A stretch of 64,000 bases of DNA, taken from positions 3,038,001 to 3,102,000 of the forward strand of contig NZ_LT629781.1 in the NCBI RefSeq assembly GCF_900105685.1. Direction: 5' to 3'. Source of the DNA: Verrucomicrobium sp. GAS474. GTDB taxonomy: Bacteria > Verrucomicrobiota > Verrucomicrobiia > Methylacidiphilales > GAS474. Every line of letters starts with the position of its first letter. The stretch's first letter is position 1. The position numbers and the translations under genes are program-made. Below, one piece after another: positions 49,469-61,519 of this stretch. The notes beneath the pieces were generated by a model. It searched no databases, was not told where the DNA came from, and worked only from the letters and a program-made list of their open reading frames with translations.

Positions 49469-52237
49469 TTACGCTATTTTCTTGCGAATGCAAGCAGCGA
49501 TTCCCTCGAGGATCGAACTGTCTTCCAATTTCTTTCCAACGCCGTCGGTGAGATAGAAGGTGTCGAGCGCCGCGCCGCCTTCGGTGGTGATGCGGGCATA
49601 CGCGATGTCGACGCCGAAGTCGTTCAGGCATTCCGAGACGTCGTAGAGCAGTCCGGGACGATCGGGCGTCTGGAGATCGAGGACGGTGTACTCGGGATGT
49701 TCCTTCAGGTTGAAGGCGAGCCGGTGGGGGAAGCTCTCCGCGTCGAGGCCCTGGAAGGAGCGCCGCGCCTTGCGGTCGAAGAATTTCTCGCAGTCGAAAT
49801 CGTCCTCGCCGAGGGCGCGCTCGAGGATCTCGGAGAACTTCTTCTTGTCGCGCTCGTCGGTCACCGCCTCGTAGCGGGGCGTGCAGAAGCGGAAGGTGTC
49901 GATGACGATATTGTCGTCGCGGGTGTAGATGTCGGCGCTGAGGATCGAGCAGCCGATGGCGGCGACGGCCCCGGTGATCTTCGAGAAGATCCGCTCCCGA
50001 TCCCACGAGATGAAGACAACCTCGGAGTAGCCCTCCTGCGGGAAGTCCCTCCACTCGATGAACGGGGCGAGGCCCGATTCCCCGCCGAAGATCTGGCGGC
50101 AGAGGAACTCGTGGATGTAGCCGATGTGATCGGCGATGATCTCGTCCGGGATGGAGCGGAAGTAGCGGGGCGGCAGCTTCGAGAAATGGGCGTCGACCTC
50201 GCCCGGATCGATGTCCTTCCCGACGAGGGCGAGGACCTTCCCCTTCAGCTCGTCGAGGGTCTTCCGGGCGGCGGCCTGGAACTCCCCTTCCCCGGCGAGG
50301 ACCGAGGTCGTCTTCCGGTACATCTGCCAGAGGAGGAGCTCCTTCCAGTCCGACCACTGCTTCGAGGAGCCGGTCCCCTCGCTGTCGGCGAAGGTGAGGA
50401 GCATGAGGAGGTCGAGCCGTTCCTGGCTCTCGACGATCCGGGCGAAGTAGATGATCGTCTCCTCGTCGTCGGGATTCTTCTTCCGCGCCGTCTCGGCCAT
50501 CGTGAGGTGGTGGTCGACGAGGAAGACGAGGGTGGCGAGGTCCTGCGGGGAGAACTTGAACCGCCGGGCGACCTTCACCGCGTTGACGGCGCTCTCGTCG
50601 CTGTGATGGCGGCTGTTGGCCGATTTCCCCGTGTCGTGGAGGAGCATCGCGAGGTAGAGGACGTGGGGCTTGTCGATCTTCTGGAGGAGGGCCGTGTAGC
50701 GGTTGAACGGGGCCTCCTTCGCGTCGAGGATGCGGTCGAGCATCTCGAGGCAGACGAGGGTGTGCTCGTCGGCGGTGTAGCGGTGGAAGAACTCGTGCTG
50801 GACGAGGCAGGTGAGCGGGGCGAATTCGGGGAAGAGCCGCCCGAGGACGCCGAGCTCGTGCATCCGGCGGACGATCCGGCCGACCTTCCCCTTGCTGCGG
50901 AAGATGGCGAGGAGGATCTCCCGGACCTCCTTCCGGTAGCGGAAGATGCGGTCGATGTGGCGGAGGCGGCGGCGGATGCGGAGGGCGAGGCGCGGCCCGA
51001 TCTCGGCGTCGTGCTGCTGGGCGATGAGGAAGACGCGGACGAGGAGGAGCGGGTCGGCGCTCAGCTCCTCGGGATCGGCGATCTCGAGCTCGCCGTTCTT
51101 CAGCGTGAAGACGTCGATCTTCTGCGTCCGCCCGTCGCGCCGGAGGAACGACCACTTCGACTTCTTCGGCACCGCCTCGGCATCGACCCCGGAGATGCGC
51201 CGGGCGAGGGAATTGCAGATGAGGTAGATATTGTGGGAGTGGCGGTAATACTCCTTCATCAGCGCCTCGGTGCGGAGGAGGATGTTCGCCTGGGGATAGC
51301 GGAGGCTGTTCGCCACGCGGCCCTGGAGCTCGAGGGTCAGCTGGTCCCCGGCCCGCTTCTGGAGGTAATGCATCTCCGTCCGGATGCGGTGGATGAAGTC
51401 GTAGGCGCTCTCGATCTGCTTCCGCTCCGAGGGATAGAGGAGCTTCGCCTCCTGGAGGCCCGCCATGGTGCGGATGCCGCGGGAGACGTTGGCCACCCAG
51501 AGGAGATTCTGGAAGTCGCGGAGGCCGCCGCAGCCGTTCTTCACGTTCGGCTCCTGGACGAAGACAGTGCCGCCGAATTTCTCGTGGCGGGAGTTCTGCT
51601 CGTGGACGCGCCAGGTGAGGTACTGCTCCTGGTGGCCCTTGATGCACTCCTTCACCAGGACCTTCTCGAAATTGCGCCACAGCTTCTCGTCGCCGCAGAG
51701 GAAGCGGCACTCCAGCAGGGAGGTCTTCGTCTCGAGGTTCGCGTTGGCCTCCTCGACGAGCTCGTCGAGGGTCCGCACGGCATGGCCGACCTTGAAGCCG
51801 ACGTCCCAGAGCATGTAGAGGACCTGCTCGACCATCGCCTCGACGACCTTGTACTCGGTCTTCCGGCCCTTCGTGTAGAGGAAGAGGATGTCGACGTCGC
51901 TGCCGGGGTTGAGCTCCCCGCGCCCGAAGCCGCCGACGGCGGAAAGGAGCATCTCGGGGTTCTTCGCGCCCTCGCCGAACTGCGCTGCGTCGCTAACGTG
52001 CTGGACGGCCCGCTGCCAGACCTCGCGCAGGAGGATCGTGATGAGCTGGGCGCGGCGGCGGCTGATCTCGCGGCCGCTCTCGCCCGAGGCGTGGGCAAGC
52101 TTGAGGCGGTGTTCCTCCAGCTTGAGGAAGCGGCGGTAGAGGTCGAGCCGGTCGGTCGGCTTCTTCTTTCCCTCGGTTTCGGCCAGGAGCTTTTTCTCGG
52201 CGTGTCGGAGAACTTTTTCGAGATAACTCAGGGCCAT
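49469..52237 (-). CDS. glnD: [Protein-PII] uridylyltransferase / uridylyl-removing enzyme
   Basis: The 922-residue protein matches GlnD length. The nucleotidyltransferase domain has VGGFGRGELNPGSDVDIL, GlnD-specific EPNVKNGCGGLRDFQ follows, the HD hydrolase has LLHDTGKS and VDHHLTMA, and two C-terminal ACT domains (~735-815 and ~845-920) bind glutamine. It uridylylates PII proteins under nitrogen limitation and removes the group when glutamine is high. No glnB or amtB gene is adjacent. It is divergent from pdxJ. Confidence 0.95.
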   Translation of the reverse strand: MALSYLEKVLRHAEKKLLAETEGKKKPTDRLDLYRRFLKLEEHRLKLAHASGESGREISRRRAQLITILLREVWQRAVQHVSDAAQFGEGAKNPEMLLSAVGGFGRGELNPGSDVDILFLYTKGRKTEYKVVEAMVEQVLYMLWDVGFKVGHAVRTLDELVEEANANLETKTSLLECRFLCGDEKLWRNFEKVLVKECIKGHQEQYLTWRVHEQNSRHEKFGGTVFVQEPNVKNGCGGLRDFQNLLWVANVSRGIRTMAGLQEAKLLYPSERKQIESAYDFIHRIRTEMHYLQKRAGDQLTLELQGRVANSLRYPQANILLRTEALMKEYYRHSHNIYLICNSLARRISGVDAEAVPKKSKWSFLRRDGRTQKIDVFTLKNGELEIADPEELSADPLLLVRVFLIAQQHDAEIGPRLALRIRRRLRHIDRIFRYRKEVREILLAIFRSKGKVGRIVRRMHELGVLGRLFPEFAPLTCLVQHEFFHRYTADEHTLVCLEMLDRILDAKEAPFNRYTALLQKIDKPHVLYLAMLLHDTGKSANSRHHSDESAVNAVKVARRFKFSPQDLATLVFLVDHHLTMAETARKKNPDDEETIIYFARIVESQERLDLLMLLTFADSEGTGSSKQWSDWKELLLWQMYRKTTSVLAGEGEFQAAARKTLDELKGKVLALVGKDIDPGEVDAHFSKLPPRYFRSIPDEIIADHIGYIHEFLCRQIFGGESGLAPFIEWRDFPQEGYSEVVFISWDRERIFSKITGAVAAIGCSILSADIYTRDDNIVIDTFRFCTPRYEAVTDERDKKKFSEILERALGEDDFDCEKFFDRKARRSFQGLDAESFPHRLAFNLKEHPEYTVLDLQTPDRPGLLYDVSECLNDFGVDIAYARITTEGGAALDTFYLTDGVGKKLEDSSILEGIAACIRKKIA

Positions 52238-52408
52238 TGCAGGATCGTTTTTGGATCGTTTCGCCTACCAAAGTAAACGACTCTCCCTGATCCGAAAGCG
52301 TAAAATGCATTCGTTTTGCCTCCTTTGGACATCCTTTGGGCGGGAAGCCCCCGAAAAGGCGCTTTCCCCTTTAAAAATAGACGAAAGCTTCTATCGTGAA
52401 CCTCTTCC

Positions 52409-53179
52409 ATGATCCGCCTCGGACTCAATATCGACCACGTCGCCACGCTTCGGCAGGCCCGCTACCGCCATGAATCGGATTCCGCCCATGCGGAGCCCGA
52501 TCCCGTCCCCCTCGCCCTCCTCGCCGAGAAGGCCGGAGCGAAGGGCATCACCGTCCACCTCCGCGAGGACCGCCGCCACATCCAGGACCACGACGTCCGG
52601 CGCCTGCGGAAACAGATCAAAACCGTCCTGAACCTCGAGATGGCCGTCACCCCGGCGATGGTCGCCTATGCGCTGAAGCTGAAGCCGGAAGAGGCCTGCC
52701 TCGTCCCGGAGAACCGGCAGGAAATCACGACCGAAGGGGGCCTCGACCTCCTCGGCTCGGAGCGCCGCGTCGCCAACGCCGTCGCCCGGCTGGTGAAGGG
52801 CGGCATCGTCCCGAGCCTCTTCATCGATCCCGATCCCGGGCAGATCGACGCCGCCGCCCGGATCGGCGCGCCCTGCATCGAGCTCCACACCGGGGCCTAT
52901 GCCAATGCCCGGACCGCCGCCGCGATCAGGCGGGAGCTCGAACGCCAGTGGGCCGCCGCCGAGCAGGCCCACGCCCTCGGCCTCCAGGTGAACGCCGGTC
53001 ACGGCCTCCATTACCGGAACCTCGCCCCCTTCATCGAGACCGTCCCCCATCTCCACACGCTGAACATCGGTCACTCCATCGTCGCCCGCGCCGTCGAGGT
53101 CGGCATGGCCGCCGCCGTGAAGGAAATCGTCGCGATCCTGAAGGCCAAGGCCCAGGTCAAAGCCAAAGCTCGGAAGTAA
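52409..53179 (+). CDS. pdxJ: Pyridoxine 5'-phosphate synthase
   Basis: The 256-residue TIM barrel opens LGLNIDHVATLRQARY and contains GITVHLREDRRHIQDHD, LVPENRQEITTEGGLD and NAGHGLHYRN, all PdxJ signatures. It condenses 1-deoxyxylulose 5-phosphate with aminoacetone phosphate to give the vitamin B6 precursor. The C-terminus has a Lys/Ala tail. The next gene, a PLP enzyme, starts 3 bases later. Confidence 0.96.
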   Translation: MIRLGLNIDHVATLRQARYRHESDSAHAEPDPVPLALLAEKAGAKGITVHLREDRRHIQDHDVRRLRKQIKTVLNLEMAVTPAMVAYALKLKPEEACLVPENRQEITTEGGLDLLGSERRVANAVARLVKGGIVPSLFIDPDPGQIDAAARIGAPCIELHTGAYANARTAAAIRRELERQWAAAEQAHALGLQVNAGHGLHYRNLAPFIETVPHLHTLNIGHSIVARAVEVGMAAAVKEIVAILKAKAQVKAKARK

Positions 53180-53182
53180 GCC

Positions 53183-54322
53183 ATGAAAGTCCCCCTCCTC
53201 GACTTCTCCCGCCAGGACGCCGCCCTCACCGGCGACCTCCGCGCCGCCTTCGAGCGGGTCCTCGCCAGCGGCCAGTTCATCATGGGACCCGAGGTCGAGG
53301 CCCTCGAGCGGGAATGCGCCTCCTACCTCGGCGGAGGCGTCGAGGCCATCGGCCTCTCCTCGGGGACCGACGCGATCCTCCTCGCCCTCATGGCGCTCGG
53401 GATCGGCCCGGGCGACGAGGTGATCTGCCCCGCCTACACCTTCTTCGCCACCGCCGGATGTGTCTCCCGGACGGGGGCGACGCCGGTCTTCGTCGACGTC
53501 CTTCCCGGCTGCTTCACCATCGACCCGTCGCAGGTCGCCGCCCGGATCACGCCGAAGACGAAGGCGATCATCCCCGTCCACCTCTTCGGCCAGTCGGCCG
53601 ACCTCGAGGCGACCCTCGAGATCGCCAACCGCCACCGGATCCCCGTCATCGAGGACGCCGCGCAGGCGATCGGCACCGAGTTCGAGGGCCGGGCGGTCGG
53701 CACCCTCGGACTCATGGGGTGCTATTCCTTCTTCCCGACGAAAAACCTCGGCGCCCTCGGCGACGGCGGCCTCCTCGTCACCCCGGACCGCGCCCTCGGC
53801 AAACGCCTCCGCGCCCTCCGCAACCACGGGATGCATGTGAAATACCATCACGAGAGCGTCGGCGGGAACTTCCGCCTCGACGCCCTCCAGGCCGCCTTCC
53901 TGCGGGCGAAACTCCCCCGCCTCGACGCCGCCCACGAGGCCCGCCGCGCCAATGCCGCGCTCTACGACAAGCTCTTCGCCGAAAGCGCCCTTCCCTTCGC
54001 CTCCCTCCTCCTCCCCCGCCTCTGCCGGGGCAGCCACATCTACAACCAATACGTCATCCGCCTCCCCGCCGAAGGGAACGGCCGCAGCCGCCGGGACGCC
54101 CTCCGCCAGCACCTCGCCGACCAGGGGGTGACGACCGAGATCTACTACCCCATCCCCCTCCACCTCCAGGAGTGCTTCGCCCCCCTCGGCTACCGGCCCG
54201 GATCCCTTCCCGTCTCCGAGGCGTTGGCGCAGGAAACCCTCGCCCTCCCGATCTTCCCCGAGCTCCGGCCCGAGGAAATCGCCTTCGTCGTGAGGGAAAT
54301 CGCAACTTTCCTCAAACCGTAG
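53183..54322 (+). CDS. DegT/DnrJ/EryC1-family sugar aminotransferase
   Basis: The 379-residue PLP enzyme has VEAIGLSSGTDAILLALMALG, VIEDAAQAIGTEF and the Schiff-base Lys at ~187 in FFPTKNLGALGDGG. The family transaminates keto-sugar nucleotides to amino sugars for surface polysaccharides. Its position at the head of the glycan genes supports that role. It is coupled to pdxJ by a 3-base gap, an unusual but sensible pairing since PdxJ supplies the cofactor pathway. Confidence 0.93.
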   Translation: MKVPLLDFSRQDAALTGDLRAAFERVLASGQFIMGPEVEALERECASYLGGGVEAIGLSSGTDAILLALMALGIGPGDEVICPAYTFFATAGCVSRTGATPVFVDVLPGCFTIDPSQVAARITPKTKAIIPVHLFGQSADLEATLEIANRHRIPVIEDAAQAIGTEFEGRAVGTLGLMGCYSFFPTKNLGALGDGGLLVTPDRALGKRLRALRNHGMHVKYHHESVGGNFRLDALQAAFLRAKLPRLDAAHEARRANAALYDKLFAESALPFASLLLPRLCRGSHIYNQYVIRLPAEGNGRSRRDALRQHLADQGVTTEIYYPIPLHLQECFAPLGYRPGSLPVSEALAQETLALPIFPELRPEEIAFVVREIATFLKP

Positions 54323-54350
54323 CGTCTCGCAACGGAGAGATGAAGGAGAG

Positions 54351-55414
54351 ATGAACCCGCCCCGCCGCCTCCTGATCGTCCGCCCCGATCGCGTCGGCGA
54401 CGTCATCATCGCCTCCTCCTGCCTCGCCCACGTCGCGGCGGCCTTCCCCGAGGCCGAGGTCTTCTTCGCGGCGCGGCCCGTCATGGCCCCGCTCTTCCAG
54501 GACCATCCCAGCCTTGCCGCCGCCGGATTCTTCGCCCTCCCCGATCCGCGCGCCACCTTCGTCGAACGGGTCCTCCTCCTGCGGCGAAAGCTCAAGGAAG
54601 GCCGCTTCGACGCCGTCGTTTCCCTTCATCCCGATCCCGCCCTGAACCTCGCCGCGCAGCTCGCCGGGATTCCCCGCCGGATCGGCTATGGGAGCGGCTG
54701 GACCGACTTCGCCCTCACCGGGGCCGTCCCCGACCGCCGGAAGGAATTCCGCATGCGGGAGGCCTCCTACAACTTCGATCTCCTGAAACCGCTGGGCATC
54801 GCGGCCCCGGAGGAAGAATCGCTCCGCGCCGTCGTCTCCCTCCCCCGGGCTTCGCGGGAAACGCTCGACCAGAAGCTCGGGGAGGCCGTCGCCGGGCGGC
54901 TGAAGCACTACGTCTGCCTCCATCCCTCGGCCTTCTCCCCCATCGCGCGGTGGCCCGTCGCCCACTACCTCGACCTCGCCCTCCGCCTCCGTGCCCGGCA
55001 CGGCGCCGCCATCGTCCTCGTCGGCCACCAGTTCGACGATCCCTCCCACCGGGAGTTCCGCGCCGGAGCCCAGGCGGCGAATCTCCCCTTCGTCGACCTC
55101 ACCGGGAAGATCGACCTCGCCGAGTTGGCGTGGCTCCTGCGCGGGGCCCTCGCCCTCGTCACCCGGGACACCGGCCCCAGCCACCTCGCCGCCGCCGTCG
55201 ATTGCCCCGTCGTCGTCCTCTTCGGCCGGGTCGAGGCCCCCTACGGGCCGACCCGCTGGGCGCCCCTCGGCAACCGGGTCGAAGTCCTCCGCAGCCGCGC
55301 CGTCCGCCGCGCCGGGGAAGCCCGCGACGCCTTCTTCCGCCGCACCTTCGCCGAGATCCCCGTCGACGAGGTCGCCGGGGTCCTCGCCCGCCTCCTTCCC
55401 TCCTCCTCCCACGC

Positions 55415-55418
<4 letters not shown>
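54351..55418 (+). CDS. Glycosyltransferase family 9 (heptosyltransferase-like)
   Basis: The 355-residue protein begins [21 protein letters not shown], with [16 protein letters not shown] in the middle. The C-terminal half contains [41 protein letters not shown] and [14 protein letters not shown]9 enzymes add heptoses to the lipopolysaccharide inner core from ADP-heptose. This supports an LPS-type outer membrane. It overlaps the next gene by ATGA. Confidence 0.93.
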
Positions 55419-57595
<2,177 letters not shown>

Positions 57596-57699
57596 AAACC
57601 GACGCGCCCTTGGGGGGCCTATGCCAGAGCGCCAGTCAAAGCCAATCGCCAACATCCCAACCTGACACGCATCGAAAGCGTCAAATAAGCGTCACCACT

Positions 57700-58641
57700 A
57701 TGGCCCAATCGGACATCCTCCTCGAAGTCGGAACGAACGAGCTCGAGATCATCGAATTCACCGTCGCGGGACGCCACTACGGCATCAACGTCGCGAAGGT
57801 CAAAAAGGTCGTCCACTACCAGCCCTCGATGTTGACGCAGGTCAGCGAGGTGCCGCACGGCGTCGAGGGGATCATCTACTTCCAGGGGAAGCCGATCCTC
57901 CTCGTCAACCTCCGCTCGATCCTCTCGATCGAGGGCGAGGCCCCGCGCGACGACCGCCGCCTGGCGATCATCACCCAGTTCAACGACATCATCTCCAGCT
58001 ACCTCATCGACGGCGTGAACCGGATCCACCGCCTCTCCTGGAGCAAGCTCCAGCCCTTCGAGGACGTCATCCCCGGCTCCACCGCCTCCGTCACCGGCAC
58101 CATCACCATCGGCGACCGCGTCATCATGCTCCTCGACCTGGAGCACCTCATGTCGAAGATCGTCCCGGAGAACAGCATCCACGCCTCCTCCGCGACCGCC
58201 AAGGGGATCTCCCACCGGGGCGAGCGGAAGAACGTCCGCATCCTCTTCGCCGAGGATTCGTCGATGATCCGCAAGATGACCTCCGGCCAGCTCCACGAGG
58301 CCGGCTTCACCAACATCCAGCTCTTTGAAAACGGCAAACGGGCCTACGACCACATCTCGGCCGAAGTCTCCAAGGCGATCAGTGAGGGCAAGGACCCGAA
58401 CGGCCTCTTCGACCTCCTCCTCACCGATATCGAGATGCCGATGATGGACGGCCTCACCCTCTGCAAGAACACCCGGGAGACCCTCGGCCTGAAGACCCTC
58501 CCCATCGTGATGTACTCCTCCCTCATCAACGAGCAGATGGCCGCGAAGTGCCGCACCGTCGGCAGCACGGCCCACATCAGCAAGCCGCGGATCGACCAGA
58601 TCGTCGCCATCATCGACCAGCACTGCGGCGTCGCCGCCTGA
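57700..58641 (+). CDS. cheV: CheV-like protein (CheW domain plus receiver)
   Basis: ATG 57700 gives 313 residues. The N-terminal CheW domain (~10-160) has EIIEFTVAGRHYGINVAKVK and EGIIYFQGKPILLVNLR. The receiver (~185-313) has LFAEDSSMIRKM, acceptor LLLTDIEMPMMDG and the Lys in HISKPRID. CheV couples chemoreceptors to the CheA kinase and tunes adaptation. No cheA, receptor or flagellar gene is in the window. It ends 2 bases before the GT2 start. Confidence 0.92.
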   Translation: MAQSDILLEVGTNELEIIEFTVAGRHYGINVAKVKKVVHYQPSMLTQVSEVPHGVEGIIYFQGKPILLVNLRSILSIEGEAPRDDRRLAIITQFNDIISSYLIDGVNRIHRLSWSKLQPFEDVIPGSTASVTGTITIGDRVIMLLDLEHLMSKIVPENSIHASSATAKGISHRGERKNVRILFAEDSSMIRKMTSGQLHEAGFTNIQLFENGKRAYDHISAEVSKAISEGKDPNGLFDLLLTDIEMPMMDGLTLCKNTRETLGLKTLPIVMYSSLINEQMAAKCRTVGSTAHISKPRIDQIVAIIDQHCGVAA

Positions 58642-58643
58642 GC

Positions 58644-60287
58644 ATGGCAGCCGCCCCGGTTCCAATACCTGTACTGATCGCGGCCGACCCGAAGCAGGTC
58701 GACCTCGCTGCCTTTTCCTCCCACCTGCGGGAGAGCGCCGGGCTCCCCCTCGACATCATCCCCGTCCCCGGCGGCCCCGCCGCCGTCCGGGAAGCCCTCC
58801 TGGCCCGCCGGGGCGGCACTCCCGTCGTCGTGGTCGATCCCGCCGTCGGCATGGCGACGAAAGATTGGCTCCCCCTCTTCCTCGACCGGCTGAAGGCCGA
58901 TCCCGCCCTCGGCCTCGTCGCCCCGAAGATCTACGACCGGGTCGGCCTCATCCTCTCCTGCGGCCGGACCGTCGTCTCCGCCCTCGGCCCCCGGGACCAC
59001 TTCGCGAACATCGGCTACGGCGAATCGGAGGCCGACAGGTTCGCCCGCTTCACCGAGGTCGACGCCGTCCTGCCGTGGCTCTTCGTCATCCGTCCGGAGG
59101 CCCTCGCCGCCCTCGCCGCGACGCCCGATCCCATCGGGGCCGCCCTCGCCGGTTGCTCCGCGCCCGACGCCACCCCCTTCTCCCTCTTCGGCGACGACCT
59201 CTGCCTCAGTGTCCGGGCGGCGGGCTTCACCGTCGCCGTCGATCCGGCCGTCCTGGTCGTCAACATTCACCGGAATACCTTCGACGAGCTCAACCGCCTC
59301 CAAGTCCCCGGCACCGTCCCCGACCTCGACGAGCGGACGATCAATCTCTGGAAGAAGAAGTGGCGCTGGAACCCTTCCCATCCCGATCTCCACGCCGTCC
59401 GCGCCCGCTGGGGGGAGACCCCGATCTGCTGGAGGATCGGCAAGACCCTGCTCGACGACTGGAAAGGCCTCGACCATCCCGCCGTCGATCTCCTCATGGT
59501 CACGCGGAACAACATCCCCCTCCTCGAAAAGACCCTCGCCTCCCTCGCCGCCACCACCTACCCGGACCGCCACCTCGTCCGCCTCTTCGTCCTCCTGAAC
59601 GGCGATACCGCGGGGAGCCGCGCCCGGATCGAGGCCTTCGGGAAGCAGGGCTCCGCCCATTCCTTCCCCTTCCGGATCGAAATCATCGAGACCCCGGTGA
59701 ACCTCGGCTTCCCCGCCGCCTTCAACTGGCTCCTCTCGGCCTCCGACGCCCCCCTCGTCGCGAAGCTCGACGACGACATCGAGATCCAGCCCGACTGGCT
59801 GACCCGCATGGTCGACCGCCTGCGGGAGCACCTCTACGCCGGAGTCGTCGGCGGAAAGGTGCTGAACCACGACGATCCTGAGACGATCCAGTGGGCCGAC
59901 TACCGCCTCTGGCCCGGCGGGAGCAACAACCAGGGGACGAAGGACACCGGCCAGCACAACCACCTCACCCGCACCATCGCGAACATGGGGTGCTGCCTCC
60001 TCTACCGCCGGAAGGCCTTCGACAAGGCGGGCGGCATCGACGTCGCCCTTTCCCCCGGCTCGTGGGACGACCTCGACCACCAGATCGCCCTCCGCGCGGC
60101 CGGCTACGACGTCCTCTTCGACGGCCACATCGCCATCCGCCATCCCTTCAAGCGCCTCCGCGACCATTGCCGCCGGACGCGCGGGAACATGATGGGGAAC
60201 GGGACCAAGGTGAACCTGAAATGGGGCGTCGGAGCCTTCCAGGTCATCGACCGCGGCCTCGACGAGGCCGGACGTTTGATTCCCTAA
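58644..60287 (+). CDS. Glycosyltransferase family 2 protein with N-terminal extension
   Basis: ATG 58644 gives 547 residues. The N-terminal ~260 residues resemble a decayed GT2-like segment (VVVDPAVGMATKDWLPLF, SLFGDDLCLSVRAAGFTV), and the GT2 catalytic domain starts near 275 (VDLLMVTRNNIPLLEKTL). It contains the DxD motif in AKLDDDIEIQPDW and WDDLDHQIALRAAGYDV. It is probably cytoplasmic and adds a sugar to a lipid-linked glycan. Donor unknown. Its 3' end overlaps the convergent GT4 gene by 4 bases. Confidence 0.88.
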   Translation: MAAAPVPIPVLIAADPKQVDLAAFSSHLRESAGLPLDIIPVPGGPAAVREALLARRGGTPVVVVDPAVGMATKDWLPLFLDRLKADPALGLVAPKIYDRVGLILSCGRTVVSALGPRDHFANIGYGESEADRFARFTEVDAVLPWLFVIRPEALAALAATPDPIGAALAGCSAPDATPFSLFGDDLCLSVRAAGFTVAVDPAVLVVNIHRNTFDELNRLQVPGTVPDLDERTINLWKKKWRWNPSHPDLHAVRARWGETPICWRIGKTLLDDWKGLDHPAVDLLMVTRNNIPLLEKTLASLAATTYPDRHLVRLFVLLNGDTAGSRARIEAFGKQGSAHSFPFRIEIIETPVNLGFPAAFNWLLSASDAPLVAKLDDDIEIQPDWLTRMVDRLREHLYAGVVGGKVLNHDDPETIQWADYRLWPGGSNNQGTKDTGQHNHLTRTIANMGCCLLYRRKAFDKAGGIDVALSPGSWDDLDHQIALRAAGYDVLFDGHIAIRHPFKRLRDHCRRTRGNMMGNGTKVNLKWGVGAFQVIDRGLDEAGRLIP

Positions 60288-61519
60288 GCCTTGCGCTTGG
60301 CCCGCGCCGCTTCGATCCACTGCCCGTAGAGGGCGAAGACGGCCTCGAAGTGATACTGCTCCGCCAGCGCGCGCGCGGCCTTGCCCAGCGCCTCGCGGCG
60401 GGGCGCGTCGGCCAGCAGCTCCCGGACGCGGGGGATCAGCTCCTCTTCCCGGTCGATCATCACGGCGCTGTCGCCGTCGACCACCGGATAACCCCGCGCC
60501 CCCTCGGGCGTCGTGATCACGGCCTTGCCGTAGGAGAGGGCCTCGATGAACTTCAGGGAGCTTCCCGTCCCCGCCCGGAGCGGCACGAGGATCATCGTCG
60601 CGAGGTGATACATCGCCTGGAGTTCCCGGTCGCTGAGGACGCCGAGGGAGATGAAATTCCCGTTCCGTCCCGCGCCGCAGCAGCCCCCGGCGACGACGAA
60701 GGTGCACTCCGGCACCCGGGGAGCGATCCCCATGATGATCTCGACCGCCTTCCTGTTCGCGAACCAGGTGCCGCCGACGAAGAACGCGATCGATCCCTCG
60801 GGGAGCTTGTACTTCTCCCGCATCGCCCACAGCACCTTCTCGTTCGGCGTCTCGGCCCCCTTGCGGCAATCGATCGGGTTCGTCACCGCCTCGGCAGGGA
60901 AGCCGTCGGCGACCATCCCGGCGGCATCGGCGCGGGAGACGGCACAAAGATGGTCGGGGAAGGAGAACGCCTCGTTCTCCATCGCCTTTACCCACGGGAC
61001 GAGGCCCGGATCGGGGCAGGTCAGCGCCAGCACGTCGTACGCGGTGAGGACCGAGGTCGCCCCCGCCTTCCGGCAGAGCGGGACGATCCAGCGGGCCCAA
61101 TAGGGGTACTCGATGAAGACGATGTCGGCCCCCTCGATGATCCCGGCGATCTTCGCCATCATCGCGGGGTTGTTGAAGAGGCGGTAGAAGCTCCAGACGA
61201 TGTCGATCCCGGCCCGGGTCATCCCGATGAGCTTCAGGTCGCCCTCCTTCTTCTGGTCGGCGAGGAGGTAGAGCCGCAGCGTCACCTCGCAGAGCGCGGC
61301 GTCGACGCCCCCGCCCGGCGTCGCCTCGTTGCGCGGGGTGAGGTCGTAGGGGACGAAGTTCCAATGGACGTTTCCGTCGGTCCACTCCTTCCCCTCGTCG
61401 GGGACGAAGACCTCGAGCGAATCGACCCGCTTCCCCACGTACTCGACCATCTGGGAGAACCGGAGCGTCGCCCCGGAGGGGAACCGGGTCGTGTGGGGAT
61501 AGAGGATCGCCGCCTTCAT
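60284..61519 (-). CDS. Glycosyltransferase family 4 (GT-B fold)
   Basis: ATG 61519 gives 411 residues and overlaps the Glf stop by ATGA. The C-terminal half contains FFVGGTWFANRKAVEIIMG, FVVAGGCCGAGRN, and VPLRAGTGSSLKFIEALSYGKAVITT with the family Glu. It lies immediately downstream of UDP-galactopyranose mutase, so a galactofuranosyltransferase role is plausible but not proven. Confidence 0.88.
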   Translation of the reverse strand: MKAAILYPHTTRFPSGATLRFSQMVEYVGKRVDSLEVFVPDEGKEWTDGNVHWNFVPYDLTPRNEATPGGGVDAALCEVTLRLYLLADQKKEGDLKLIGMTRAGIDIVWSFYRLFNNPAMMAKIAGIIEGADIVFIEYPYWARWIVPLCRKAGATSVLTAYDVLALTCPDPGLVPWVKAMENEAFSFPDHLCAVSRADAAGMVADGFPAEAVTNPIDCRKGAETPNEKVLWAMREKYKLPEGSIAFFVGGTWFANRKAVEIIMGIAPRVPECTFVVAGGCCGAGRNGNFISLGVLSDRELQAMYHLATMILVPLRAGTGSSLKFIEALSYGKAVITTPEGARGYPVVDGDSAVMIDREEELIPRVRELLADAPRREALGKAARALAEQYHFEAVFALYGQWIEAARAKRKA

